A DNA stretch of 64,000 bases from Pararhizobium sp. IMCC21322 (GTDB taxonomy: Bacteria; Pseudomonadota; Alphaproteobacteria; Rhizobiales; GCA-2746425): contig NZ_CP132335.1 of NCBI RefSeq assembly GCF_030758295.1, positions 4,874,412-4,938,411 on the forward strand, written 5' to 3'. This document shows, piece by piece, positions 44,869 to 53,672 of the stretch. Each line of letters begins with the position of its first letter. Position 1 is the stretch's first letter. Position numbers and translations under genes: made by a program. Below the pieces are notes generated by a model, which saw nothing but the letters and a program-made list of their open reading frames with translations, was not told where the DNA came from and searched no databases.

Positions 44869-44892
44869 TTACATGATTTCGAAATACTGTAA
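44869..44892. promoter_or_regulatory. 24-bp dyad between the LuxR and protease genes (lux-box-like)
   Basis: TTACA-TG-ATTTCGAAAT-AC-TGTAA: outer arms TTACA/TGTAA and a perfect 10-bp core, with only the TG/AC positions mismatched. It sits 37 bp from the LuxR start and 94 bp from the protease start. Size and form fit a LuxR-type binding site. Confidence 0.65.
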
Positions 44893-44985
44893 AATGCAAC
44901 GCGTCAACCTGTGGATATCAACAGTAGTCAGCGTCAGTCTTACTCCGATATTTTGCGAGGATTGCAAAATAATCCGGAGGAAGTG

Positions 44986-46470
44986 ATGCTTAGGATCATC
45001 CCATTAAATGTAATCGTGGCTGTCTCGATGATTGGTTCTGCTGCGGCCCAGCAGAGTGACATAGGCAGCACCAGTCAACCGCTGTTAGCGGGTACCGATG
45101 ATATCGGAAATCCAGCGAGTAATTCAGTTGTCCAGGTTGGCGGATGCACTGGAACTCTCATCGCCAGCGATATCGTGCTTACATCCGGTCATTGTATCGG
45201 AAACAGAGAAAAGCCCGAAAATGTTGTCGCACAAGATGACGGCTGCGGAAATTGGCAGCGATTTGATCGGTTCTACGACTTCAAGCCTGCGACCAATATC
45301 CCAATTCGATTTGGCCACGATAGCGAAAATATCTCTTATACGGCCCAGGCCGACAAGTATTCCATCATCGGCTGTGTCGATATCATAATGTTGAAATTAA
45401 CGTCGCCCGTACCGCGCTCAGTTGCGATACCGGCAGTTGTTGCCACACGGCCTCTGCAATCGACAATATTGGAGGATTCCGATCTGCAAATTGTTGGCTG
45501 GGGAACAAGTGGTCTGGAAGATTTGTGGAAGCGGGTCGCAGATGCAAACGGCCGCACTTGGTCGTTGATTGGCCATGCAAATCTGGTAACCGGAATGGCT
45601 CAAACCGGCGGCAACCTCTTTGCAGCGACCGAAGGCAATACGTTATGGATGCGTCCTGCCAACGGCAGAAACCAAAAATGGAGGAAAATAGGACACGCCA
45701 ATAACGTCGTTGCCATGACAGCTCACAACAACAACTTATTTGCAGCAACGAGAGACAACAAACTCTGGGTTCGCAACGCGATAGCGAATGAGGTTAATTG
45801 GCGTTACATCGGGCACGCGAACAATGCCAGAGCAATGGCCAGCCTCAACGGCAAGCTCTTTGCTTCAACCACAGACAACAAGCTTTGGGCTCGTGATCCC
45901 GTATTAAGCGATGTGTCCTGGACCCATATTGGACATGCTAACGGAATTATCGCGATGGCGGCATCGAATGGCAGGTTGTTTGGCGCCACCTCTACCAACA
46001 ATCTGTGGTCACGCTCCCCGGATTTAAGCGATGTTGACTGGCAATTGGTGGGCAGCGCTGATCGGCTTCGAGCTATGGCTGGGACCGACACGGACCTGTT
46101 CGCTTCAAACAGGCCTGCGGAAGGCAGCTTTCCAAGTAATACCACCAGATTTCGGCAAATTGGAACCAGCCGTTTTTCTTCGTATCCGTGCGATGACGAA
46201 AAGCACTTATGCGCTCAAAGCAGCGGTGGGGCTTTGGTTAGGCCAGGCGATTCCGGAGGAGCTCTTTTTCTCCTACGTCCCGGACAGCCAAGAGTTCTGA
46301 TTGGCGTCACGCGTCAGACGCGAAGCGAGGGCGGTAAATTTGTTGCGACTTTCTATTCAAGAACAAATAACGGCATTCAGAATCAGAACACGGGAATCTG
46401 GATCGAACAAATGGCGAGCCCCGCTACACCGAAAAGAAACCTGATGCTGAGACCTCCGGCTTCGCAATAG
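44986..46470 (+). CDS. Secreted trypsin-like serine protease with an inserted five-repeat propeller domain
   Basis: 494 residues from the ATG at 44986 with CGGAGGAA before it (a longer frame from 44911 lacks a signal). Signal peptide 1-21. Chymotrypsin-fold parts: GGCTGTLIASDIVLTSGHC with catalytic His69, VDIIMLKL with Asp132, IVGWGTSG at 169-176, then after a long insert CDDEKHLCAQSSGGALVRPGDSGG (in part) with Ser423, and a C-terminal IGVTRQ strand. Between residues 180 and 379 sit five repeats of exactly 40 residues, each of the form LW-x(n)-W-x2-IGHAN-x3-AMA-x6-LFA-T-x-N. The insert lies just after the Gly-Trp-Gly segment, where trypsins have the autolysis loop. The repeats resemble tachylectin-2/tectonin-type lectin blades. 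Confidence 0.88.
   Translation: MLRIIPLNVIVAVSMIGSAAAQQSDIGSTSQPLLAGTDDIGNPASNSVVQVGGCTGTLIASDIVLTSGHCIGNREKPENVVAQDDGCGNWQRFDRFYDFKPATNIPIRFGHDSENISYTAQADKYSIIGCVDIIMLKLTSPVPRSVAIPAVVATRPLQSTILEDSDLQIVGWGTSGLEDLWKRVADANGRTWSLIGHANLVTGMAQTGGNLFAATEGNTLWMRPANGRNQKWRKIGHANNVVAMTAHNNNLFAATRDNKLWVRNAIANEVNWRYIGHANNARAMASLNGKLFASTTDNKLWARDPVLSDVSWTHIGHANGIIAMAASNGRLFGATSTNNLWSRSPDLSDVDWQLVGSADRLRAMAGTDTDLFASNRPAEGSFPSNTTRFRQIGTSRFSSYPCDDEKHLCAQSSGGALVRPGDSGGALFLLRPGQPRVLIGVTRQTRSEGGKFVATFYSRTNNGIQNQNTGIWIEQMASPATPKRNLMLRPPASQ
45523..46122 (+). repeat. Five in-frame 120-bp repeats coding for propeller blades
   Basis: Residues 180-379 of the protease split into five units of 40 codons with no gap (start positions 45523, 45643, 45763, 45883, 46003). 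Shared motifs: LW at each start, IGHAN (VGSAD in the last), AMA, LFAAT, DNK. The first four are more alike than the fifth. Equal length at codon level suggests recent duplication or strong structural constraint. Confidence 0.9.
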
Positions 46471-46500
46471 CTGCAACAGCCGTCCTCGATGATCGTTCTA

Positions 46501-46529
46501 CCTTTGATTTAGAGATTTTACATCAAAGG
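46501..46529 (+). terminator. Possible terminator hairpin downstream of the protease gene
   Basis: 8-bp arms CCTTTGAT / ATCAAAGG with a 13-nt loop, 31 bp after the stop. No T-run follows, so termination strength is doubtful. Confidence 0.4.
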
Positions 46530-46608
46530 CAGGATGGTCTGGTTGGGCAAATAGTGAGGCATCGATTCAGGCGACCGCGTCCGTAGGCGGAAGATGCTTG
46601 CGCTACCG

Positions 46609-47751
46609 TTACCCACAAACAGAAGCCTCAGCGTGGAATGTTTTGTAGCGATCAATGGCCTCTGGCAATGTCTCGATCCCCAAACCAGGGGCGGGGTCGA
46701 GTTTCATCGTCCCGGCTTGCACCGAAGGTATGGGAAAAGCATCTCGCAATGGATTTACATTGACATCGGCCTCCAGAGTGCCTTGCCCGCCAGCCGCCGC
46801 CAGAAGGTTGGCGGAAGCCAGCAGCCCGATTCCGCCTCCCAGAAAATGGGGGCAGTAGGTCAGGCCGGCTTCGACAGTCATCCGGGCGACATGGAAGCAC
46901 CCGCTTACACCACCCCATTTAGCGACGTCCGGCTGTATGAAATCCAATATCCGTGTCTCAATCGCAGAACGAAAAGCGGCCAGTCCCACGATATTTTCGC
47001 CCCCGGCCAGCGAAATATTGCCGAACTTGCGCAATTCTGACCAGCTCGCTTCAGGCGCATCTGCCCTTATCGGTTCTTCAAGCCAACCAATCGGAATGTC
47101 ATTGATACCAGCCAGAAAAGATTTGGCCTGATCGACCGACCAGGCCTGATTGGCATCAAGATAGAGGGTTTCAGTGTGACGAAGTCCTGAAGCATGACCG
47201 GCGACGCGATCAGCATCTTGAGCATCGAAACCAACTTTCAATTTGAAGGCAAGGTGGCCATCATTTCGGGAAGACTCGATGGCCTCTTCGGCCGTGCGGC
47301 AGTCGATCCCGCTGGCATAGGTCCGGATGGTATCAGCCGCCTTGTCGTTCAAAAGGCGACGCAATGGCTTGCCTTCCGCGCGCGCGCGCAAATCCCACAG
47401 CGCGCAGTCAATTCCGGCGATAGCCTGCGCAAAAGGTCCAAATTCCCCACATTGCAGAGCCCTGATGTGGGTCTTTCGGGTTAAGTCCTGAAAAATATCT
47501 TCTGGTTTTCGCGCATCCGTACCAAGCAGCAATTGGGATATGTCTTCCAGCACCAGACGCGCACGATGTTCGGCACCGGCTGCAGGCCAGTTGGCAAATA
47601 TTTCTCCCCAGCCAAAGACACCCTGATCGTCCTCAATCCGAATGAAAACAGCGGGCCTGTCCCGCATGGTTCCAAATGACGTCTCAACCGGTCGGGAAAG
47701 AGGGACTCTGTAAGCCCAGGTTTCTATCCGGGCGATGGTCGGGATTGTCAC
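46609..47751 (-). CDS. Enolase-superfamily enzyme (mandelate racemase/muconate lactonizing type)
   Basis: 380 residues from a GTG at 47751. N-terminal capping domain then barrel with the KxK pair FKLKVGF near 164, metal ligands in LYLDANQAW, WLEEPIRAD and LAGGENIVG, DFIQPDVAKWGGVS, and YCPHFLGGGIGLLASANLLA late. It would racemise, dehydrate or cycloisomerise a hydroxy acid. Last gene of the sugar-acid operon, 184 bp after the UxaA-like gene. The exact reaction is unclear: the barrel lysines allow acid-base chemistry on either face. Confidence 0.88.
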   Translation of the reverse strand: MTIPTIARIETWAYRVPLSRPVETSFGTMRDRPAVFIRIEDDQGVFGWGEIFANWPAAGAEHRARLVLEDISQLLLGTDARKPEDIFQDLTRKTHIRALQCGEFGPFAQAIAGIDCALWDLRARAEGKPLRRLLNDKAADTIRTYASGIDCRTAEEAIESSRNDGHLAFKLKVGFDAQDADRVAGHASGLRHTETLYLDANQAWSVDQAKSFLAGINDIPIGWLEEPIRADAPEASWSELRKFGNISLAGGENIVGLAAFRSAIETRILDFIQPDVAKWGGVSGCFHVARMTVEAGLTYCPHFLGGGIGLLASANLLAAAGGQGTLEADVNVNPLRDAFPIPSVQAGTMKLDPAPGLGIETLPEAIDRYKTFHAEASVCG

Positions 47752-47935
47752 AGATTCATACCTTGTTCAAAACGTCGAAAATCATAACACAGCGCAGCCA
47801 CCCGGAACCGTCGACGACAAAAATGAGCGTTCGCTGGATTCCGCGTTCATTGGCGGCCGGTCAAGCGGTGCAGAAAATGGGCCCAATTGAGCAAAGGCAA
47901 CAGCTGGCTCACTTTTTTTCAAAACCGCAATCACG

Positions 47936-49114
47936 TCACAATGCTGATCGACTGGTTGGCACAATTAACTGACCTTCTTGCCATTTTTCTGCGCAAGTCA
48001 TCGCGCCTCCGATCGTTGTTTCAATGAAGTTTTCAATGGAATTTGCCCCGTCATCATAGGTATGAGCGCCCGAAATAATACCGGACACGTCTACATCAAT
48101 GCCATCGGCCCAATCGGATAAAGTGTTTGGGTTGCCGCAGATTTTGATGGTAGGCGCAAGCGGAACACCGGACGGATTGAACACCCCCATCGCGAACAGT
48201 GTGATCTGGGCTCCACCCAGCACCATGCCGGTCATGGAGGTGGGGCTGAAAAACGGCGTGTCCATGAAAAACAGACCATTGCCCGGCGGACGTTGACCAA
48301 AGGTCAGCGCACCGGCAAAACGGCTACTACCAATCTTGCAAAGCGCACCCATTGTTTTTTCAGTCAGCGTGCTCAGGCCGGCTTCAATATTTTCCTGCGT
48401 TGGATTGACGCCCCGATAATCGCTGCCATCCTCTTTCATCATTGCTTCTTCGTTGGCCATACAGGCCAGAATGGCTTCTGCAATTTTCGGGCTGTTCGAT
48501 TGCGAGCGAACCACATCCTCGCCGCCCAGAAACTCCGCTGTTTCAGAGACGATGGCAGTTCCGCCTGCGGCAATCAGACGATCCACAAACCGACCAATTG
48601 TCGGATTCGCGCAAAGCGCTGATGTCGCATCCGATCCACCGCATTCCAGCGCAATTGTTAGGTCACTGAAAGTCATCTGCTCTTGTGGTGCCTGGCTTGC
48701 CAATTCCTGCAGGTCCTGCAACTTGGCGGTCAGTTCGTTCAGCGCCGTTTGTATGCCCTTGCACCCCATCAGTGCCACAACAACGACCGGCTTTCCTGCA
48801 CTGGCAAAACTCTGTTCCAGCGCCAGAGCAGATGCACGGTCGTGGGTCACCACAAGGGCCGCGCCGACATTGGGATGCACTACAATCGCCTTTATCATGG
48901 CCGTCTGAAGGTCCGCATCGGCGCCACGTAGTCCGCGCAAAAATCCAGGTGTAATCGGCAGAACGCCATCGGCTTGTGCAGCGGCCAGAGCTGTCACCCT
49001 GTCAGTGAGTGCAACAGTGGAAAGAGCTATGACATGATTGCGCACACCAAAACGTCCATCTGACCGCAGCCACCCCCGGCCCAGGACATCAGACGATGTT
49101 GTGGACATGGACAT
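47936..49114 (-). CDS. UxaA/GarD-family dehydratase, C-terminal catalytic part
   Basis: 392 residues from ATG 49114 (AAGGAGAG directly before; 49108 is the alternative). UxaA hallmarks: RSDGRFGVRNHVIALSTVAL, LECGGSDATSALCANPTIG, VSETAEFLGGEDV, and HTYDDGANSIENFIE. Altronate and galactarate dehydratases carry an N-terminal SAF domain in the same chain or as a separate subunit; here the SAF protein is the preceding, overlapping gene. It would dehydrate a sugar acid to a 2-keto-3-deoxy acid. Confidence 0.9.
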   Translation of the reverse strand: MSMSTTSSDVLGRGWLRSDGRFGVRNHVIALSTVALTDRVTALAAAQADGVLPITPGFLRGLRGADADLQTAMIKAIVVHPNVGAALVVTHDRASALALEQSFASAGKPVVVVALMGCKGIQTALNELTAKLQDLQELASQAPQEQMTFSDLTIALECGGSDATSALCANPTIGRFVDRLIAAGGTAIVSETAEFLGGEDVVRSQSNSPKIAEAILACMANEEAMMKEDGSDYRGVNPTQENIEAGLSTLTEKTMGALCKIGSSRFAGALTFGQRPPGNGLFFMDTPFFSPTSMTGMVLGGAQITLFAMGVFNPSGVPLAPTIKICGNPNTLSDWADGIDVDVSGIISGAHTYDDGANSIENFIETTIGGAMTCAEKWQEGQLIVPTSRSAL

Positions 49115-49361
49115 GCTCTCCTTGCGCAATCAGGCATGTTGCACGCCCAATGACCACGCCATATTTGATCACGTCCCTTCCGCACGCGATGTCGCACAGC
49201 GCAATTTTGTGACCGAAGGGAATGCCTTTATCAATCACCAAACCGCCCGCGATCAGGCAACGATCCAGTTCGCTGTCCAGAACCGTGACGACATTGTCTT
49301 CAGAGCTAACTTTCAGGGTAAGACGCGTTCCCTCTTCATGGTCGGGGCGTGCCTTGCTCAC
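49089..49361 (-). CDS. UxaA/GarD N-terminal SAF-domain subunit
   Basis: 90 residues from a GTG that overlaps the aldehyde dehydrogenase stop (GTGA). The SAF domain ends with GEHVHVHNIV, the metal-binding histidine motif at the end of this domain in altronate/galactarate dehydratases. It overlaps the start of the catalytic subunit gene by 26 bp, consistent with a two-subunit enzyme. Small size is normal for stand-alone SAF subunits. Confidence 0.9.
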   Translation of the reverse strand: MSKARPDHEEGTRLTLKVSSEDNVVTVLDSELDRCLIAGGLVIDKGIPFGHKIALCDIACGRDVIKYGVVIGRATCLIAQGEHVHVHNIV

Positions 49362-50755
49362 GCCTTACCTTTCCGGAAAACAGTATGTTCCTGCGTATAA
49401 AAGTGAAGCGTTGAGGGGCCGTTAGAACCGCCAACACCAAGCGAAGAGTTCTTCACGCCAACGAAGGGTGCGTGGTCTTCAGGAAAGCTTCCACAATTCA
49501 CATGGATCATGCCGCTTTCCACTTCCGCAATAAAGCGATCCACCAGCGGTGTCTGTTCGGAATACAGACAGGCTGCAAGGCCAAATTCAATGTCGTTACA
49601 AATATGCATCGCTTCATCGATATCGTCATAGGCGATGACCGCAAGCACAGGACCGAAGACTTCTTCCCGCGCGACTTCCATATTGGCGGTCACGTCTGAC
49701 AATATCGTAGCGGCATAAAAATACCCGCCATTTTGATCAATCCGCTCTCCCCCAGCTGCTACATTGGCGCCTGCCGCCCGCGCACGGTCAACAAAGCCTG
49801 CAACATCATCAAGGGCGGTTTTGCCCATTAACGGACTGAGCGTGGTGGCGGCATCCATTCCGTCGCCCGGATTTGCCGCACGGGCACGTTTCGCCAGACC
49901 GTCAACAACAGCCGCTTCGAGCTCCCGGCGGACGATGACACGGCTGATGGCTGTACAGCGCTGACCACACACCGCAAAGGCGGCCGCGTAAATCTGATCG
50001 AGAGCTGCATCCAGATCTGTCGCATCGTTGAGAATCACCGGATTCTTGCCACCCAATTCAAGGCTGATCTCGGTCAGATTTGCCGCTGCGGCCTGCGCCA
50101 CAATACGGCCCGTGCCGACAGAGCCGGTAAAACTGATCGCATCAACACCCTGCGCGCCGGTCAGCGCCGTGCCGAGGCCGCCTGACCCGTAGGCTATCTG
50201 GAAAAGGCCTTTCGGTAGCGTGGCATCAGCAACCTCCTGCATGATGAAAGCAGCGCCGGGCGTACTGACCGATGGTTTCAGCACAATTGCATTGCCGAAC
50301 AGCAGCGCAGGGATCGTCTTGCGAATGGGCGTGCTGAACGGAAAATTCCAGGGGTTAATTCCAACGATGACACCGCGTGGTCGACGCGTTGAATAAACCA
50401 CGGTATCGGGTTTCTGGGAGGGAAGCACTTCGCCAATCGGGGCAGATGACCGTCGCACCATGGCTCGCCCCTCGCCCAAAGCCTTGTTCACCTCGCCTTT
50501 GGACTCCCCCAAAAGTTTCCCCATTTCGCGGGTGATGGAGGTTGCGATGTCATCGAGTCTCGCCTCAAGTCCGTTAAGAAAAGCATCAAGCTGTTTGCCC
50601 CGTTCCGGCTGCGGTACTTTCGCCCACGCCACCTGCGCTTTACGGGCCGTCTCCATCATTTTTGAAACGTCGCCTTCAGGGGTCGTGGGAAATGAGCCCA
50701 CGATCTGGGATGGATTGGCGGGATTTCGTATTTCAACTTTATTCTTATCGGACAC
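49358..50755 (-). CDS. NAD(P)-dependent aldehyde dehydrogenase (semialdehyde type)
   Basis: 465 residues from GTG 50755. ALDH core: INPWNFPFSTPIRKTIPAL near 133, FTGSVGTGR near 215, catalytic Glu in LELGGKNP near 238, catalytic Cys in VCGQRCTAISRV near 271, and EEVFGPVLAVIAYDD near 370. Closest in pattern to succinate or alpha-ketoglutarate semialdehyde dehydrogenases, which complete sugar-acid breakdown. Between the TRAP transporter and the UxaA-type genes. Confidence 0.92.
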   Translation of the reverse strand: MSDKNKVEIRNPANPSQIVGSFPTTPEGDVSKMMETARKAQVAWAKVPQPERGKQLDAFLNGLEARLDDIATSITREMGKLLGESKGEVNKALGEGRAMVRRSSAPIGEVLPSQKPDTVVYSTRRPRGVIVGINPWNFPFSTPIRKTIPALLFGNAIVLKPSVSTPGAAFIMQEVADATLPKGLFQIAYGSGGLGTALTGAQGVDAISFTGSVGTGRIVAQAAAANLTEISLELGGKNPVILNDATDLDAALDQIYAAAFAVCGQRCTAISRVIVRRELEAAVVDGLAKRARAANPGDGMDAATTLSPLMGKTALDDVAGFVDRARAAGANVAAGGERIDQNGGYFYAATILSDVTANMEVAREEVFGPVLAVIAYDDIDEAMHICNDIEFGLAACLYSEQTPLVDRFIAEVESGMIHVNCGSFPEDHAPFVGVKNSSLGVGGSNGPSTLHFYTQEHTVFRKGKA

Positions 50756-50761
50756 AGGTCT

Positions 50762-52057
50762 TTACCTCAGGCTTCTCAAGGTTTCGGGTAACCACAGACT
50801 GAGCTGTGGGAAGAAGATGACGATGAGCATCGCCAGCATAAGAGTGGCGACAAATGGCAGGATTGCAATGGCAACCTTTTCAAACTTGATGTTTGCGATT
50901 TGACTGGCGACAAACAGGTTCACACCCAGAGGCGGTGTGAGAAACGCAATCTCAATCGTCACAATCAGAATGATGCCGAAATGCACCGGATTGACGCCGT
51001 AGCTGACCACCAGCGGCACAAGTATGGGTGCCAAAATGATAATGGCGCTGATGGTTTCCATGAATGTGCCAATCACGATCAGCAACGCACAGATGATCAG
51101 AATAATCACGATCGGGCTATCGGTCAGCCCGCTGAAGGTCGCAACCACATCCTGGGGAATGCGCTCCAGAGTAATGACCGTGGCAAAAAGAGTGGAGCAT
51201 GCGACAATGATCATCAGCGCACCGCCCAGCTTTATAGCACCTTCAAATGCCGTCGATAGTCCAGCCCATGTCAGTTGCCGATAGACGACAACGCTGACAA
51301 TCAGCGCGTAAACCACCGCGCAGACCGAAGCTTCGACCGGCGTGAAAATACCGGAATAAATACCACCAAGAATGAGCACCGGCAGGAAGAGTGCAAACTT
51401 CGCCTTCCATAATAATAACCAGATGCTGCCGCGCGGCGCGTTCTCGTCCTTCGTCATGACCGCACCGGCTCTGCGCGCCAGAAGATAGGCGACAAATGCC
51501 AGCATCAAAGCAGTCAAAATGCCCGGAACCATCCCGGCTGCGAACAGATCTGCAATCGAAACATTGGCGATGATGCCATAGATAATCAGCGGGTTGCTTG
51601 GCGGGATCATGACCCCGAGGGTGCCGCCGGTTGCAGACACGCTGGCCGCATATGAGGCCGGATAGCCATATTTAATCATGGCCGGGATCATGATCGCGCC
51701 GATGGCAGCAACTGTTCCCGGACCGGAGCCGGATATGGCGGCAAAGAACATGCAGGAGAAGATTGTCACCAGCCCCAGACTGCCGGTTATGTGACCGAAA
51801 GCATGGCGGAAAATACTGATAATGTCTTCTGTAATACCGCCCTTTTCCATGATGTTGCCAGCCAGTATGAAGGCCGGAATAGCGAGCAATGGAAACTGAT
51901 CAAGACCGTTCAGTACATTCTGGGTGGCGAACACCAGCGGCGCATCTGTAACGTAGCTGATGGTCAGTCCGACAATTCCAAGACCAACATAGATTGGCAC
52001 ACCAAGGAGCAACAACAAGGGAAACAACACGCATAGGATAAGAATGACATCATTCAT
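50762..52057 (-). CDS. TRAP transporter large permease (DctM type)
   Basis: 431 residues from the ATG at 52057, which overlaps the DctQ stop and has GGGGAGG 9 nt before it. About 12 membrane helices; conserved blocks FAAISGSGPGTVAAIGAIMIPAMIKYGYPA (in part) and GGTLGVMIPPSNPLIIYGI. It takes up an organic or sugar acid using a sodium gradient together with the binding protein and small subunit. Confidence 0.95.
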   Translation of the reverse strand: MNDVILILCVLFPLLLLLGVPIYVGLGIVGLTISYVTDAPLVFATQNVLNGLDQFPLLAIPAFILAGNIMEKGGITEDIISIFRHAFGHITGSLGLVTIFSCMFFAAISGSGPGTVAAIGAIMIPAMIKYGYPASYAASVSATGGTLGVMIPPSNPLIIYGIIANVSIADLFAAGMVPGILTALMLAFVAYLLARRAGAVMTKDENAPRGSIWLLLWKAKFALFLPVLILGGIYSGIFTPVEASVCAVVYALIVSVVVYRQLTWAGLSTAFEGAIKLGGALMIIVACSTLFATVITLERIPQDVVATFSGLTDSPIVIILIICALLIVIGTFMETISAIIILAPILVPLVVSYGVNPVHFGIILIVTIEIAFLTPPLGVNLFVASQIANIKFEKVAIAILPFVATLMLAMLIVIFFPQLSLWLPETLRSLR

Positions 52058-52523
52058 TGAGTGAGCCTCCCCGGAGCAGGACAATCAGGTCACTCAAATG
52101 CAACAGAAAAATGATGATGAAGCCCCCGCACATCGCGACAAACAGATTGTTTTGATTGAAGCCCAGCGCCGGAGATGTGTTGGGATATTGCAGCCCGTCA
52201 ATGAAATTCAGGGCAGAAAACACCACCATAACCGCTGCAAATCCGAGTATGATGATGGTGTGCAGAAACCATATGGGCCGGGGACCGAACTTTTGAGCAG
52301 CTGCATCTGAAAACACGGAAACGCTGAGATGTGAGCGTGTCAGCGTACCGTAGGCAGCAGCGATGAAAACCATGGTGATGAAACTGAAGCGTCCGGTTTC
52401 TTCTGTCCAATCCACCGCCCAGCGAAACTCGCGTGCGATAACCTGCAAAAACAACGATCCGACCATGAAGGCCAGAAAGATTGATGCCAGTAGCAACAGG
52501 GTTTTTTTCAAAAACACGGTCAT
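52050..52523 (-). CDS. TRAP transporter small permease (DctQ type)
   Basis: 157 residues with four membrane helices (about 7-27, 45-63, 83-103, 125-147). The DctQ motif VIAREFRWAVDWTEE is near 28 and RSHLSVSVF near 63. Overlaps the large-permease gene by 8 bp. Confidence 0.93.
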   Translation of the reverse strand: MTVFLKKTLLLLASIFLAFMVGSLFLQVIAREFRWAVDWTEETGRFSFITMVFIAAAYGTLTRSHLSVSVFSDAAAQKFGPRPIWFLHTIIILGFAAVMVVFSALNFIDGLQYPNTSPALGFNQNNLFVAMCGGFIIIFLLHLSDLIVLLRGGSLNE

Positions 52524-52544
52524 GCGGCCTCCGATGATGAAATG

Positions 52545-52572
52545 CCCCTCGCGACATTCAAGTCGCGAGGGG
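52545..52572 (-). other. Intercistronic stem-loop after the TRAP binding-protein gene
   Basis: Perfect 11-bp arms CCCCTCGCGAC / GTCGCGAGGGG with loop ATTCAA, between the binding-protein stop and the DctQ start. No T-run; probably raises binding-protein output relative to the permeases. Confidence 0.8.
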
Positions 52573-52580
52573 AGCTTGTA

Positions 52581-53636
52581 TTATTTGTCGCCGGGATATG
52601 TCGCCAGAACTTCAAGCGCCTTGTTGACGACCGCTTCGCCGTCCGTTCCGATGGCATCGTAATAGTCGGGCCAGATGGCACGCGCCTTTTCAATCCATTC
52701 GGATTCGTCTTCAATCGCGGTGATTTCGACGCCGGCCTCTCTTGCCTTTTCCCACCATGCAGCTTCATCCAGCGGCTGCCACCAGCGGATGTAGTCCGTA
52801 GCTTCTTTGCCGGACCGCAATATGGCCGCCTGATGCTCTTCACTCAGACCCTGGAACCAACGCTCTGACACCACAATCGGGTGTGTGAGGATCGTATAGT
52901 GGAAAGTCGTCATGCGGTTGATGACTTCATTAAACTTCATGCCGATCACATCGGTCACAGGGTTGTCCCCGCCTTCGACAACACCTTGCTGCAAGGCAGA
53001 GTATAGTTCAGACCATGCGATAGGTGTCGGGTTCCCGCCCCAAGCCTCGTAAGAAGCGATCATGATCGGGTTCGGTGGCACACGCATTTTAAGATCTGCA
53101 AGATCTGCAGGCTTTTCGATGGCCTTGTCGGACTTGTAGAAAAACGCACGCCAGCCGGAATTTTCCCATCCGACAATCCGCACACCGGCTTCCTTGATCA
53201 CGCGTGGCACAAGGTAGGGCGTCAGTTCATCCTGCAGATAGTTAACCTGTTCTGTCGAAGTTGCCAGATAAGGCAGGATGAAGACGTTGAGCGACGGTGC
53301 CAATGCTGCCAGATTGTTGGTCGCTGGCAATGTGACTTGCAGAGCACCCTGTCGGGCCTGCTGTACCATTTCACGCTCGCCACCCAATTGCGCACCCGGG
53401 AACAGTTCAGGCCGGATTTCATTATTGGTATAGATCGACACGAGTTCCGCGAAACGCTTCAGTGTTGCCGTATGCGATGACCATTCCATGTTCACGGAAT
53501 GGCCAATTTTCATGACAATCTGGCCGCTTTTTTCCGGAACCGATTCCCATCCATACGGATTGGCATTCTGAGCCAGAGCGCTTCCTCCTGACAGCAGCAG
53601 GCTGCTGACAGCAATAGCTTTCAATACTTGTTTCAT
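52581..53636 (-). CDS. TRAP transporter solute-binding protein (DctP type)
   Basis: 351 residues with a signal peptide (1-22, SALAQN). DctP features: ELFPGAQLGGEREMVQQARQGAL near 77 (shown in part as FPGAQLGGEREMVQQ), DLADLKMRVPPNPIM near 178 with the conserved arginine that pairs with ligand carboxylates, and AWSELYSALQQGVVEGGDNP near 208. It binds an organic or sugar acid in the periplasm. Between the GMC oxidoreductase and small permease genes. Confidence 0.94.
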   Translation of the reverse strand: MKQVLKAIAVSSLLLSGGSALAQNANPYGWESVPEKSGQIVMKIGHSVNMEWSSHTATLKRFAELVSIYTNNEIRPELFPGAQLGGEREMVQQARQGALQVTLPATNNLAALAPSLNVFILPYLATSTEQVNYLQDELTPYLVPRVIKEAGVRIVGWENSGWRAFFYKSDKAIEKPADLADLKMRVPPNPIMIASYEAWGGNPTPIAWSELYSALQQGVVEGGDNPVTDVIGMKFNEVINRMTTFHYTILTHPIVVSERWFQGLSEEHQAAILRSGKEATDYIRWWQPLDEAAWWEKAREAGVEITAIEDESEWIEKARAIWPDYYDAIGTDGEAVVNKALEVLATYPGDK

Positions 53637-53672
53637 TTTAGTTTCCTCCTGTTAGAGATCGTTGAACGTGAG

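Noticed and set aside
45523-46122. CRISPR-like or minisatellite repeat
   Set aside because: The 120-bp period is within a coding frame and reflects protein blades; the DNA copies are diverged with no spacer pattern.
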